Assembly: GCF_000513995.1 (NCBI RefSeq)
Contig: NZ_AZVB01000020.1
Coordinates: 1 to 64,000, forward strand
Direction: 5' to 3'
DNA from: Pseudoxanthomonas sp. J35
GTDB taxonomy: Bacteria > Pseudomonadota > Gammaproteobacteria > Xanthomonadales > Xanthomonadaceae
DNA length: 64,000 bases
Shown here piece after piece: positions 32,934 through 44,903 of the stretch. How positions within the stretch are numbered: position 1 is the stretch's first letter; every line of letters starts with the position of its first letter. A program made the position numbers and the translations under genes. Below the pieces are notes generated by a model. The model was not told the DNA's origin and did no database searches. It was given only the letters and a program-made list of their open reading frames with translations.

Positions 32934-35656
32934 TCAGCCGACGGCGGCTTCCTCCCCGCGGATCAGCTCCATTGCCGCCTCGGCCTGCAGCGGGCCGCCG
33001 AACAGCACGCCCTGGGCCTCGTCGCTGGCCGCGTCGCCCAGCAGCGCCAGCTGCTCCTCCCGCTCCACGCCCTCGATCACGGTGGCGATGCCCAGCCGCG
33101 CGCACAGCCCGGCGACCGCGTCGATCACCGCCGGGCCCTGGGCGTTGCGTTCCAGGTCGTCGAGGAAGGTGCGGTCGAGCTTGACCTTGTCGAAGACGAA
33201 GCTACGCAGGTAGGCCAGCGAGGAACTGCCGGCGCCGAAGCAGTCGATGACGATGGCTACGCCGGCCGCCTTCAGCTGCGCCAGGCTGGCCTCGGCGGCT
33301 TCGAAGTGCAGGAACAGCGTCTCCTCGGCGAACTCCAGTTCCAGCCGTTGCGGCGGCAGGCCGGCCGCGGCCAGTTCCTGCAGGACCCATTCGTGCAGGC
33401 CCGGGACGAGCTGGCGGCCGGCGAGGTTGACCGACAGGGTCAGCGGCGCCGGCCAGCGCAGCGCCTCGCGGACGGCACCGCGCAGCATCCAGCGGCCGAC
33501 CTGGTCGACCAGGCCCAGTTCCTCCAGCAGCGGCAGGAACTGGTCCGGCGTCTGCAGGCCGCGCCCGGGATGGCGCCAGCGCAGCAGCGCTTCGAAGCCG
33601 CGCAGCCGCCGTTCCGGCAGGCGCACGCGCGGCTGGTAGTGGCCGGTGTCAATCGCCTCGCGCAGCTCCAGCTCCAGCCGGTGGCGTTCCTGCATGCGCC
33701 GGTCCATGGCCGGGTCGAAGAAGCAGAAATGGCCGCGGCCGTCGTTCTTGACTGGTACAGCGCCAGGTCGGCGTTCTGCAGCAGGCGCTCGGCGGTGCCG
33801 GCGTCCTCGCCGGTCAGGGCGATGCCGACGCTGGTGCCGACCACCACGCGGTGCCCGTCCAGGTCGTAGGGCGCCTGCACGGTCTCGACCAGGCGTTGCG
33901 CCAGCTTCGCCACTTCCTCCGCGGCGACCGGCGCTTCCAACAGCACGGCGAATTCGTCGCCGCCCATGCGCGCCACCAGGTCGCCGTCGCGCACCGCCTT
34001 GCGCAGGCGCACGGCCACGGTGCGCAGCAGGGCGTCGCCGAACGGATGGCCCAGGGTGTCGTTCACTTCCTTGAAGCGGTCCAGATCCAGACACAGCAGC
34101 GCGCACTGGCGGCCCTCGCGTCCCGCCTCGACCGCGGCGGCCAGGCGTTCCTTCAGCACGCCGCGGTTGGCCAGGCCGATGAGCGGGTCGTGCTGGGCCA
34201 GGTAGACGATGTGCGCCTGCGCCTGGTGGCGCGCGTCGACGTCTTCCAGCACGCCGACCCAGCCGCCGCCGTCGCCGGCCGGCAGGCGGTCGCCGCGGGC
34301 GCGGACCCAGCGCCACTGCCCGCGGGCGTCGCGCACCCGGAACTCGATGTCGAAGGGTTCCGGTCCGTGGATCACCGCGCTCCAGGAACGGTTGCGTGCG
34401 GGCAGGTCCTCCGGGTGCACGGCGCGCAGCCAGCCGCGGCCCAGCGCGGCCGGTTCCGGCTGGCCGGTCAGTTCGGGCCAGCCGGTGCCGGTGCTGATGG
34501 TGCCGTCCGGGCGCGCCTGCCAGAAGACCAGCGCGCCGGCCTCGGCGACCGTGCGGTAGATGCGCTGGCTGCGGTCCAGGCTGGCGGCGAGGGCGCGGGC
34601 GTCGTCGGCGCGCCGGCGCAGCGCGACCTCGGCGGCGGCAATGCCTTCCTGCAGGGTGGCCAGTTCGCGGATCGTCGGCGGCGTATCGGATTCCAGCGCA
34701 GGCCCCGCATCCTGGCCGTCGACGATCAGGCGCGCGCGCCGGGCCGCCAGGCCGCGCACCGGGCGCAGGATACGGTTGGCCAGGACGTGGCAGGCCAGCA
34801 GGCCCATGGTGCCGGCGAGCAGCGCGCCCAGCACGATGCCCACCAGTGGCCCCTGCCAGCGCGCCTGGAACGCCTCCAGCGGCTCGCCCACCACCAGCGC
34901 CCAGCCGGGCGCAGCGTCCAGCATCCGGAACGCGAACACCACTTCCTGGCCTTCCTTGGAGGTGGCCTCGAACACGCCGCTGCGGGTGCCCAGCGAGGTG
35001 AGGTTGGGCCAGTCCGGGACCGGCTGCCCGAGGTAACGTTCGGGGCTGCGCGAGCGCGCGGCGATGCGGCCTTCCGGATCGGCCACGGCCACCAGCAGGT
35101 GCTGGTCGGTGGCGGCGATGGCCACCGCGTCGATCAGGCGGTTGGAGCGCAGCACCACGGCCAGGCCCGGCGCTCCGGGCGTGGTGCCGGGAACGGCGAT
35201 GGCCACCAGCGGCGCGTGCGGGTCGTCGCCGCCGAAGAACAGCCGCGAGACCTGCGCCCGGCCGCTGGCGCGCGCGGCCTCGATCAGCGGCGACAGGGTC
35301 GCGTCGGCTTCGCCGGCGGCGATCACCCGGGCATCCAGCCCGGAGGCCTTGCTCTGCCGCCACAGGCTGGTGGCGCCAGCGGCGTCGCCCGCGGTGGCGT
35401 CGTGCAGCATGCCCAGGCTGCCGATGTGGTCGCCGATGCTGCGGTCCACCGCGTGGGCCAGCAGCGCGGCGGTTTCGGCGAGGTGGCGGCGCGAGTCCTC
35501 GCGCAGCCGGGTGCCTGACTGCCACAGCGTGAGCAGGACGATGCCCAGCATCGGCAGCGGCGCCGAGGCGACCAGCAGGTAGAGGTGGTTGCGCAGGTCA
35601 AGCAGGGGCCGGGCCGTCGGGGATTGCCGTCCGTCGGGCTGCGCCAAGCCGGTCAT
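32934..35656 (-). pseudogene. Membrane sensor diguanylate cyclase/EAL protein, frameshifted
   Basis: A cyclic-di-GMP signalling protein of about 907 residues. It has a TM helix (about residues 27-47), a periplasmic Cache-like sensor, a second TM (VGIVLGALLAGTMGLLACHV) with a HAMP-like linker and a PAS domain (FWQARPDGTISTGTGW, HPEDLP). The GGDEF domain has an intact ARMGGDEF and an RDGD inhibitory site, and an EAL domain follows. The reading frame breaks at about 33748-33752: LALYQ continues as KNDGRGHFCFFD only after adding one base. The EAL domain keeps EALLRW but the metal pair is IDCFGAG instead of the usual DDFGTG, so phosphodiesterase activity is doubtful. The start follows aggagggggA. 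As sequenced it ends inside the GGDEF domain. A base-calling error is possible. Confidence 0.8.
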
Positions 35657-35924
35657 TCCCCCTCCTGTCGTGCCGGGACCGCGTGGAGGCCCGTCCACGC
35701 CGCCCACGATTCCAGCTTGGGGGCCGCCTGCGCGCGCTGGCAACCGGGGTGCGGGCGCGGACTGGCCCGCGAACCTGGGGCAGCGGATGGACTGGCTCGC
35801 TGCTGCGGAACCGCAAGGCGGGCAGTCCGGGACGGCGGGGACGACGGCGAAGCCAGGGCAGGCGACGGCATTCCCGTCGGCATGGCGCGACGCACAGGCG
35901 CGGTCTCCGGCGGAGGCCCTCGCG

Positions 35925-35946
35925 CGTGCCGCGCCGGCGCGGCACG
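35925..35946. terminator. 22-bp palindrome after lpxH
   Basis: The perfect palindrome cgtgccgcgcc plus its complement lies just past the lpxH stop (minus strand, 35952). Probable transcript end; it lacks a clear T-run. Confidence 0.45.
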
Positions 35947-35951
35947 AACGG

Positions 35952-36689
35952 CTACAGCCGGTCCAGCTGCATTCCGGAGGCATCCACGCGCAGCACCGAA
36001 CCCTGTTCGTACCAGTCGCCGAGCACGACGCGCCGGCACTCGCGGCCGCCGGCCCGCAGCGCATGGATCGCCGGCCTGTGGGTGTGGCCGTGGATGAGCG
36101 TGGCCACGCCGAAGCGGGCGAGGGTGGCTGCCACCGCCGCCGGGTTCACGTCGGTCACCGTCTCGAACGTGCCGCGGTCGCCAGCGAGCATCTGCTTCTG
36201 CCGGGCCATGCTTGCCTGTCGTGCCTGGTTGGCGAAGGCCAGGCGCGCCTGCAGCGGCTGGTCGAGGAAACGCTGCTGCCAGCCCGGGTCGCGGGTCTGC
36301 GCGCGGAACGCCTGGTAGGCGGTGTCGTCGGTGCACAGCAGGTCGCCGTGCATCAGCAGGACCGGTTCCCCGTACAGCGACACCACCGCCGGATCCGGGA
36401 GGATGCGCATGCCGGCGCGGCGCGCGTAGGCCTGGCCGACGAGGAAATCGCGGTTGCCGCGCATGAAATACACCGGCATGCCGGCATCGGCCACCGCGCG
36501 CAGGCCGTGCGCCACCTCCGCGCCGGCTTCGGACGGATCGTCGTCGCCCACCCAGGCCTCGAACAGGTCGCCGAGGATGTACAGCGCGTCGGCGCGCATG
36601 GCCTCCTCGCGCAGGAAGTCCAGGAACAGGGTGGTGATCGCCGGCCGGGCCGGGTCCAGGTGCAGGTCGGAGACGAACAGCGTGGTCAT
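35952..36689 (-). CDS. lpxH: UDP-2,3-diacylglucosamine diphosphatase
   Basis: A 245-residue peripheral membrane metallophosphoesterase that hydrolyses UDP-2,3-diacylglucosamine to lipid X in lipid A synthesis. The dinuclear metal ligands are all visible: FVSDLHLD (residues ~4-11), [34 protein letters not shown] and [12 protein letters not shown]. The start at 36689 gives [11 protein letters not shown], typical of LpxH. It lies between two decayed signalling genes on the same strand. As an essential lipid A gene it should be intact, and it is. Confidence 0.94.
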   Translation of the reverse strand: MTTLFVSDLHLDPARPAITTLFLDFLREEAMRADALYILGDLFEAWVGDDDPSEAGAEVAHGLRAVADAGMPVYFMRGNRDFLVGQAYARRAGMRILPDPAVVSLYGEPVLLMHGDLLCTDDTAYQAFRAQTRDPGWQQRFLDQPLQARLAFANQARQASMARQKQMLAGDRGTFETVTDVNPAAVAATLARFGVATLIHGHTHRPAIHALRAGGRECRRVVLGDWYEQGSVLRVDASGMQLDRL

Positions 36690-36729
36690 GCGGCGATTGT
36701 AGGACGGCGGCGCGGCGCGCGCCGGGGAT

Positions 36730-38839
<2,110 letters not shown>

Positions 38840-38941
38840 GGCCTTGCTCCCCCGGGGTGCCATGGACGGGCCATGGTATCGGGGTCCGCGGCCGTCTGCG
38901 CGGGGCGGGCGGCGTTCCGCCGGGGGATGGGCGCGGCGGGG

Positions 38942-38947
38942 TAAAAT
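38942..38947 (+). promoter_or_regulatory. Probable -10 box (TAAAAT)
   Basis: TAAAAT followed by ccccgg lies 30 bases before the gltX ATG. Confidence 0.5.
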
Positions 38948-38976
38948 CCCCGGATTCCATCGCTCCCCCCGCCTCC

Positions 38977-40380
38977 ATGACCTGCCGCACCCGCTTCGCC
39001 CCCAGTCCCACCGGCTACCTGCACATCGGTGGCGCCCGCACCGCGCTGTACTGCTGGCTGGAGGCCCGCCACCACGGCGGCAAGTTCATCCTGCGCATCG
39101 AGGACACCGACCGCGAGCGCAGCACCCAGGCGGCGATCGACGCCATCCTCGAGGCCATGGACTGGCTGGGCCTGGACTACGACGAGGGCCCGATCTACCA
39201 GACCCATCGGATCGACCGCTACCGCGAGGTGGCCGAACAGCTGGTCGCCCAGGGCAAGGCCTACTACGCCTACGAGACGAAGGAAGAGCTCGAGGCCATG
39301 CGCGAGGCCGCGATGGCCCGGCAGGAGAAACCGCGCTACAACGGCGCCGCGCGCGAGCTGGGGCTGCCGTACCGCGACGACCCGAACCGGGTGATCCGCT
39401 TCAAGAACCCGCTCGATGGCGTGGTGGTGTTCGACGACCTGATCAAGGGCCGCATCGAGATCGCCAACAGCGAGCTGGACGACATGGTGATCTTCCGCCC
39501 GGACGGCTACCCCACCTACAACTTCGCGGTGGTGGTGGACGACTGGGACATGGGCATCACCGAGGTCATCCGCGGCGACGACCACATCAACAACACCCCG
39601 CGCCAGATCAACCTGTACCACGCCATCGGCGCGCCGGTGCCGAGGTTCGCCCACATCCCGATGATCCTGGACGAGGCCGGCGCCAAGCTGTCCAAGCGCA
39701 CCGGTGCGGCCGACGTGATGCAGTACAGGGACATGGGCTACCTGCCCGACGCGCTGCTGTGCTACCTGGCGCGCCTGGGCTGGTCGCATGGCGACCAGGA
39801 GATCTTCAGCCGCCAGGAGCTGGTCGAGCTGTTCGACGTGCGCGACTGCAACTCCAAGGCCTCGCGACTGGACATGGCCAAGCTGGGCTGGGTCAACCAG
39901 CACTTCCTCAAGACCACCGACCCGGCCGCGATCGCGCCGCAGCTGGTCTACCAGCTGGAAAAGCTGGGCCTGGACCTGGCGAAGGGCCCGAAGCCGGAAG
40001 AGGTGGTCGTGGCCCTGCGCGAACGCGTGCAGACGCTGAAGGAAATGGCCGAGAAGTCGGTGGTATGGTACACGCCGCTGGACACCTACGACGAAGCCGC
40101 CGTCGCCAAGCACCTGAAGGCCGGGGCCGATGCGCCGCTGGCCAGGGCCCGCGAGCTGCTGGCCGCGCTGCCGGAATGGACCGTCGAGGCCGTCGGCCAG
40201 GCCCTGCACGACACCGCCGCCACGCTGGAACTGGGCATGGGCAAGGTCGCCCAGCCGCTGCGCGTGGCCATCACCGGCACCCAGGTCAGCCCGGACATTT
40301 CCTGGACGGTCTACCTGGCCGGCCGCGACGAGGCCTTGAAGCGCATCGATGCGGCCCTCACCAAGGTTCCGAAGGGCTGA
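38977..40380 (+). CDS. gltX: Glutamate--tRNA ligase
   Basis: A 467-residue class I aminoacyl-tRNA synthetase that charges tRNA-Glu. The HIGH-type motif is [15 protein letters not shown] at residues ~8-22, and the KMSKS-type motif is AKLSKRTGA near residue 240. The C-terminal helical anticodon-binding domain is present. The start was set at ATG 38977 ([11 protein letters not shown]), fitting the family. It is followed 13 bases later by the Zur-type gene, so the two may share a transcript. Confidence 0.96.
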   Translation: MTCRTRFAPSPTGYLHIGGARTALYCWLEARHHGGKFILRIEDTDRERSTQAAIDAILEAMDWLGLDYDEGPIYQTHRIDRYREVAEQLVAQGKAYYAYETKEELEAMREAAMARQEKPRYNGAARELGLPYRDDPNRVIRFKNPLDGVVVFDDLIKGRIEIANSELDDMVIFRPDGYPTYNFAVVVDDWDMGITEVIRGDDHINNTPRQINLYHAIGAPVPRFAHIPMILDEAGAKLSKRTGAADVMQYRDMGYLPDALLCYLARLGWSHGDQEIFSRQELVELFDVRDCNSKASRLDMAKLGWVNQHFLKTTDPAAIAPQLVYQLEKLGLDLAKGPKPEEVVVALRERVQTLKEMAEKSVVWYTPLDTYDEAAVAKHLKAGADAPLARARELLAALPEWTVEAVGQALHDTAATLELGMGKVAQPLRVAITGTQVSPDISWTVYLAGRDEALKRIDAALTKVPKG

Positions 40381-40393
40381 TTCCGGAGACGCC

Positions 40394-40879
40394 ATGGGCA
40401 AGCCGCACGCCTGCACCGACCCGCACCACCACGTCGACAGCGCCGATGCGTTCGTCTCGGCGGTGGAACGCGCATGCGGCGAGCGTGGCCTGCGGCTGAC
40501 CCCGATCCGCGCCAACGTGCTGCGCCTGATCGCCGACGCCGGCAAGCCGGTGAAGGCCTACGACCTGCTGGAGAAGGTGCGCGAGAGCAAGGGCGCAGGC
40601 GCGGACGCACCGCCGACCGTGTACCGCGCGCTGGATTTCCTGATGGCCAACGGCTTCGTGCACAAGCTGGCCTCGGTGAACGCCTTCGTCGCCTGCCACC
40701 ACCCGGACAGCGCGCAGCACTCGGTGCCGTTCCTGATCTGCGACCGCTGCCATAACGCGGTCGAGCTGGAGGACCGCGAAGTGGTGGCCCAGCTCGATGC
40801 ACGGGCCAAGGCGCTGGGCTTCCAGCCGCAGGCGCAGACCCTGGAGGTGCACGGCCTCTGCGCGCGTTGCGCGGGCTGA
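40394..40879 (+). CDS. zur: Fur-family zinc uptake regulator (Zur-like)
   Basis: A 161-residue metal-dependent repressor. A His-rich N-terminus (HACTDPHHHVDSADAF) is followed by the winged helix (LRLTPIRANVLRLIADAG, then PPTVYRALDFLMANG). The dimerisation/metal domain carries CHHPDSAQHSVPFLICDRC and a terminal CARC; the four Cys make the structural zinc site. The N-terminal and CHHPD patterns look like Zur, not iron-Fur, which is typically shorter in this region and has an HHDH motif. Targets nearby probably include the TonB receptor at 42656-44818, whose promoter carries a Zur-box-like sequence. The start follows cggagacgcc. Confidence 0.87.
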   Translation: MGKPHACTDPHHHVDSADAFVSAVERACGERGLRLTPIRANVLRLIADAGKPVKAYDLLEKVRESKGAGADAPPTVYRALDFLMANGFVHKLASVNAFVACHHPDSAQHSVPFLICDRCHNAVELEDREVVAQLDARAKALGFQPQAQTLEVHGLCARCAG

Positions 40880-40911
40880 GCCGGAACCCGCCCGACTGAC
40901 GCGGCGCGGGC

Positions 40912-42123
40912 TTATGCCGCCGCGGCCGCCAGCCGCCGCTCCCGGATCGGTACGTTGGCCGCCGCGGCCACCAGCGCCAGCGCCATGTCCGCGTACCACA
41001 TCCACTGGTAGCTGCCGGTGGTTTCCAGCGCCATGCCGCCCAGCCACGCGCCGAAGAAGCCGCCGACCTGGTGCGAGAGCAGGGTCAGGCCGAACAGCGT
41101 GCCCAGGTAGCGCGGCCCGAACAGCTTGCCGACCAGGCCCGCGGTCGGCGGCACCGTTGCCAGCCAGGTGAAGCCAAGGCCCGCGGCGAACAGGTAGAAC
41201 GTCCACGCGCTCGGCGGCGCCAGCAGGAACAGCGCGATCAGCACGGCGCGGCTGGCGTACATCGCCGCCAGGAGCCACTTCATCCGGAAGCGTTCGCCCA
41301 GCTTGCCGGCGGCCAGGCTGCCGGCGATGTTGAACAGGCCGATCAGCGCGATGGACACCGCCGAGACGCTGGCCGGCAGTCCGCACAGTGCGACCTCGCC
41401 GGGCAGGTGGGTGACCAGGAAGGCCACGTGCACGCCGCAGGTGAAGAAGCCCAGGTGCAGCAGCCAGTAGCTGCGGTCGCGCAGGGCCACGCCCAGCTGG
41501 TGGCGCAGGCCGCGGTCCTCGAAGCCTTCATGCGCGACCGGCGCCTGGCCTTCGCGGCGGCGGAAGCAGCGCGCCAGCGGCAAGGTCAGCAGCGAGGTGG
41601 CGGCCATGCCGAGCATCGCCACGGTCCAGCCGGCCGCGCCGATCACCAGCTGCAGCAGCGGCGCGAACACGAACTGGCCCAGCGAGCCGCCGGCGTTGAT
41701 GATGCCTGCCGCCGACGAACGCTTTTCCGGCGGCAGGCGCCCGGCGGTGGCGCCGATCAGGATCGAGAAGCTGCCGGCGCCGGCGCCGGCAGCGGTCATC
41801 AGGCCCAGGGTCAGCATCAGGCCCGGCCCCGAAGGCAGGAACGGCACCAGCGCCAGGCCGGCGGCGAGCAGCAGGCCGCCGGCGACGAGCACCGGTTCGG
41901 GGCCATGGCGGTCGGCGATGGCGCCGAACACCGGCTGTACCGCGCCCCACACGAACTGGCCGATCGCCAGCGCCAGGCTGATGGTGGCGATGCCGATGCC
42001 GGTATCGAGGTGGATCGGCGCGACGAACAGGCCGGTGGTCTGCCGCGCGCCCATGGTCAACATCAGGATCACGCCAGCGGCAACGACCAAGCCGGTGGTG
42101 CCGCGGCCGCCGGCCGCGTTCAT
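40912..42123 (-). CDS. MFS transporter
   Basis: A 403-residue inner-membrane carrier with about 12 helices. The major-facilitator loop 2-3 motif is visible as FGAIADRHGPEP, and the N-terminus (LTMGARQTTGLFVAPI) resembles the OFA/nitrate-nitrite-like and 'YbfB/YjiJ-like' uptake branches. The substrate is unknown. Its ATG overlaps the stop codon of the MarR-type regulator gene (ATGA), so the two are translationally coupled and the transporter is probably under that regulator's control. Efflux of a small aromatic compound is a plausible guess for a MarR-linked carrier. Confidence 0.85.
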   Translation of the reverse strand: MNAAGGRGTTGLVVAAGVILMLTMGARQTTGLFVAPIHLDTGIGIATISLALAIGQFVWGAVQPVFGAIADRHGPEPVLVAGGLLLAAGLALVPFLPSGPGLMLTLGLMTAAGAGAGSFSILIGATAGRLPPEKRSSAAGIINAGGSLGQFVFAPLLQLVIGAAGWTVAMLGMAATSLLTLPLARCFRRREGQAPVAHEGFEDRGLRHQLGVALRDRSYWLLHLGFFTCGVHVAFLVTHLPGEVALCGLPASVSAVSIALIGLFNIAGSLAAGKLGERFRMKWLLAAMYASRAVLIALFLLAPPSAWTFYLFAAGLGFTWLATVPPTAGLVGKLFGPRYLGTLFGLTLLSHQVGGFFGAWLGGMALETTGSYQWMWYADMALALVAAAANVPIRERRLAAAAA

Positions 42124-42554
42124 GCCTGCCGCTCCTGCGCCAGCGCCGCATGGAGCGCGTCGAGGCTGGCGTGGAGGCGGTCGCGGCCCCGTTCGCCGAG
42201 CAAGGCGTCGACGCGCTGCTGGGCCTTGCGCCACAGCGGCCGGGCCTGGGCGAGGCGTGCGCGGCCGGCATCGGTGAGCCGGACCAGCCGCTGGCGCGGA
42301 TCCTCGCCGCGCGCGTCCTCGACCAGGCCATCGCGCAGCAGTGGCTGCAGGTTGCGGTTGAGGGTGGTGCGGTCCATGCCCAGGCGCGCGGCCAGTTCAC
42401 CCAGCGCCAGCGGCGCGCGCGCATGGCGCAGCAGCGAGTACTGGTTGACGCCCAGGCCGGCCCCGGCGAGGGCATGGTCATAGACCTGGGAAACCTGCCG
42501 CGCCGCGCGGCGCAGCAGGAAGCAGGTGCAGGGCGAGGACGCGCGTTCGCTCAT
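42120..42554 (-). CDS. MarR-family transcriptional regulator
   Basis: A 144-residue dimeric winged-helix repressor. The N-terminal helix carries CTCFLLRRAARQVSQVYD. The recognition region is LALGELAARLGMDRTTLNRN, and the wing has DPRQRLVRLTDAG. The CxCF N-terminus is reminiscent of redox-sensing OhrR/MarR proteins, but a lone-Cys peroxide mechanism cannot be assumed. It is the first gene of a two-gene operon with the MFS carrier. A perfect 20-bp palindrome 33 bases upstream is the obvious operator. Confidence 0.88.
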   Translation of the reverse strand: MSERASSPCTCFLLRRAARQVSQVYDHALAGAGLGVNQYSLLRHARAPLALGELAARLGMDRTTLNRNLQPLLRDGLVEDARGEDPRQRLVRLTDAGRARLAQARPLWRKAQQRVDALLGERGRDRLHASLDALHAALAQERQA

Positions 42555-42586
42555 CGGCCGGGCCAGGGGAGGTGCGGGCCTTCACT

Positions 42587-42606
42587 ATACGTGCATATGC
42601 ACGTAT
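42587..42606. promoter_or_regulatory. Perfect 20-bp palindromic operator upstream of the MarR gene
   Basis: ATACGTGCATATGCACGTAT reads identically on both strands. It lies 33-52 bases upstream of the MarR start, the usual place for an autoregulatory MarR operator. The local AT content is well above the surroundings. Confidence 0.7.
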
Positions 42607-42655
42607 GCGCGCCCCGGTCCGGCCGGCGCACCGGGCGCCGACCGTGGCCACGCCC

Positions 42656-44818
42656 TCAGAACCAGGCGCGGATACCGAACGCCAGCGCCCGCCCCGGCAG
42701 CGGCGCGTACTCGCGCAGCAGCGAGGTATGCGGACGCGCCTCGCGGTCGCCGAGGTTGCTGCCGTCCAGGAACAGTTCCCAGGCGCGGCCGCCGTCGCGG
42801 TCCCAGCGGTAGGCCAGGTGCGCGTCGACCAGGGTATACGCCGGGCTCGGCTCCTCGTGGCGGGCGACGTCGCGCTGTGCGTGGTACCGGACCGCACCCA
42901 GCGACGCACGCCAGCCGCCCAGTTCCCAGGAAAGGCCCGCGCCGACGCGCGCCGGCGCGATCCGCGGCAGGTGGCCGCCGTTGTCCAGCTCGGCCTCGTA
43001 GGCGTGGCCGTGGTCGCCGTGGGGCACCTCGAACGCGACCGTGCGCGTGCCGCGGCCGTCGAGGCGGCCATGGACGCGGTCGGCGAACAGGCGCAGGTCC
43101 CAGGCGCCGCTGCCGCCATCGGCCAGGTGCAGGACGGCCTCGGCCTCGGCGCCGGTGAACAGGGCGTCAGCCTGGGTCCACAGCCGCACCGGCGTGCCGT
43201 GTTCCTCGATGCCGGTGTCGGCCAGGTAGATGAAGTCGCTGAAGCCGTTGCGGTACACCGACAGCTTCAGGTCCACGCGCTCGTTGTGCGCGTGCAGGCC
43301 GATCTCGCCGCGCAGCGCGCGCTCGGTGTCCATGCTCGCGTCGCCGATCTCGATCGAGGCGGTGGCCACGTGCAGGCCGCCGGCGTACAGCTCCTCCTGG
43401 CTCGGCGCGCGCTCGGAGCGGTCCACGCCGAAGCGCAGGTCGACCCTTTCGTCGAGCTTCCAGATCGCCGCGGCGGACACGCTGGTGGTGTGGAAATGGC
43501 GCGTGGGGCGGGCGCCGTCCGGATCCAGCCGCACGCGGTCGTGGCGCGCACCCAGCTCCAGCTTCACCGGGCCGAAGGCCTTCTCCTGCAACACGAACAG
43601 GCCGTGGTTGCCGGTGACGGTGCCGGGGACGAAGGCTTCCTCGCCCACGGCCGAGAAATCCGTCTGTCCCAGCTGCAGACCGAACACGCCATCCCAGCCG
43701 GCGAGCGTCTGCTGCACCGCCTCGATCCGCGCCTCGTAGCCTTCTCTGGCGAAGCGCGTGCCGACCACGCCGTCCTCCAGCTCGGCGTGCGCGTAGTCGC
43801 TGTAGCTGCCATGCAGCTCCAGGCTCTGCAGGAACGGCAGGGGGTCGTAGACGCCGGCCTTCAGCTCGACGCGGTCCTGGACCATGTCGATGCGTACCGC
43901 CCCGGCGCCGTGCGCGGCGTGGCCGTCGTCGTCATCGTGGTCGTCGTGGCCGTGCGGATCGTGATCGTCGTCGCCATGCACGTGCGCGCCGGCGGGGATG
44001 CCGTAGTCGCTGCGCCAGGTGCTGGCCGCCAGGCCGAAGTAGCCGGCGCTGCCGAACCAGGTCGCGCCGACGGCCCCGGCGCGGGTCTGCAGTTCGCTGT
44101 TGGGCAGGGTGCCTCGCACCCGTTCCTCGCCGTCGTGGTCGCCCGGATGCGCCGCGGCGTACCCGGGAATGTCGTAGTCGCCGGTATCGCGCAGGAGGCC
44201 GTCCACGTGCAGGACCCAGTTCCCGTTGACGCCGTCGAACCGGAACATGCCGCTGCGCTCGTTGTTGACGGTGTTGCCGCGCAGTTCGGCGCGGCCGCTG
44301 AGCGGAGTTTCCGGCAGGGCCAGCGCGATGCGGCCGTTGGCGACGTTGACCGCGCCGCCGATCGCGCCACTGCCGAACAACAGGGTGGCCGGGCCCTTCA
44401 GCACTTCGATCTGGTCGGCCAGGAACGGTTCGACGCTGGTGGCGTGGTCGGCGCTGACCGTGGAGGCGTCCATCACCCCGAGGCCGCCGGCCAGGACCTG
44501 CACGCGCGGGCCGTCGAGGCCGCGCAGGATCGGGCGGCCGACGCCGGGGCCGAAGTAGCTGGTCTGCACGCCGGGCAGCCCGGCCACGGTTTCGCCGAGG
44601 GTGCCGGCCTTGGCCCGGTCCAGCGCGTCCCCGCGCAGGACCTCGACCGGGCGGGCGAGGGATTCGGCATCGCCGGCCAGCGGCGAGGCGGTGACCTGCA
44701 CCGCATCCAGGTCGACCGGCTCGTGGGCCCCGGCGACGCCGGGAAGGGCGGCCAGGACGAGGATCAGGGCGGTGGAAAGGGGGGTGGGGCGGAGGTGATG
44801 CAGAGGGGTGTAAAGCAT
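42656..44818 (-). CDS. TonB-dependent receptor, probable zinc receptor (ZnuD-like)
   Basis: A 720-residue outer-membrane receptor. The signal peptide ends VAGAH (residue ~31). A TonB-box-like DAVQVTASPL is followed by the plug domain (VEVLRGDALDRAKAGTLGETVAGLPG), then a 22-strand barrel ending in Phe (GIRAWF). One extracellular loop near residues 275-305 is extremely His/Asp-rich (HVHGDDDHDPHGHDDHDD), as in zinc receptors such as Neisseria ZnuD. The barrel has further DHGH-type clusters. A Zur-box-like site lies 36 bases upstream. It is divergent from a MerC-domain gene. Nickel or cobalt cannot be excluded. ATG 44818 is preferred to GTG 44827. Confidence 0.87.
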   Translation of the reverse strand: MLYTPLHHLRPTPLSTALILVLAALPGVAGAHEPVDLDAVQVTASPLAGDAESLARPVEVLRGDALDRAKAGTLGETVAGLPGVQTSYFGPGVGRPILRGLDGPRVQVLAGGLGVMDASTVSADHATSVEPFLADQIEVLKGPATLLFGSGAIGGAVNVANGRIALALPETPLSGRAELRGNTVNNERSGMFRFDGVNGNWVLHVDGLLRDTGDYDIPGYAAAHPGDHDGEERVRGTLPNSELQTRAGAVGATWFGSAGYFGLAASTWRSDYGIPAGAHVHGDDDHDPHGHDDHDDDDGHAAHGAGAVRIDMVQDRVELKAGVYDPLPFLQSLELHGSYSDYAHAELEDGVVGTRFAREGYEARIEAVQQTLAGWDGVFGLQLGQTDFSAVGEEAFVPGTVTGNHGLFVLQEKAFGPVKLELGARHDRVRLDPDGARPTRHFHTTSVSAAAIWKLDERVDLRFGVDRSERAPSQEELYAGGLHVATASIEIGDASMDTERALRGEIGLHAHNERVDLKLSVYRNGFSDFIYLADTGIEEHGTPVRLWTQADALFTGAEAEAVLHLADGGSGAWDLRLFADRVHGRLDGRGTRTVAFEVPHGDHGHAYEAELDNGGHLPRIAPARVGAGLSWELGGWRASLGAVRYHAQRDVARHEEPSPAYTLVDAHLAYRWDRDGGRAWELFLDGSNLGDREARPHTSLLREYAPLPGRALAFGIRAWF

Positions 44819-44853
44819 GGAGTCCACGAATGGAGGGCAATGACAACCGGTGC

Positions 44854-44876
44854 GGAATGTTATAATGTATCCAAAT
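44854..44876. promoter_or_regulatory. Zur-box-like operator with TATAAT in a divergent promoter
   Basis: Compared with the gammaproteobacterial Zur consensus as I remember it (GAAATGTTATA, one base, TATAACATTTC), the left half matches at 10 of 11 positions (GGAATGTTATA). The right half keeps T-TA-C. TATAAT at 44861-44866 is also a good -10 box for the plus-strand gene. The site sits 36 bases from the TonB receptor start and 28 bases from the MerC start, so one Zur dimer could shut both. Confidence 0.6.
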
Positions 44877-44903
44877 CAGGCAACACCCCCCAGGACCCGC
44901 GTC

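Noticed and set aside
35657-35951. Possible riboswitch or leader RNA upstream of the GGDEF/EAL gene
   Set aside because: Apart from the palindrome after lpxH, I see no GEMM-like conserved core or other known aptamer.
44850-44903. Longer N-terminus for the MerC protein (GTG 44850 or ATG 44865)
   Set aside because: These codons lie inside the Zur-like operator and TATAAT box. The TTG at 44904 has an aggac site and begins at the conserved part of the protein.
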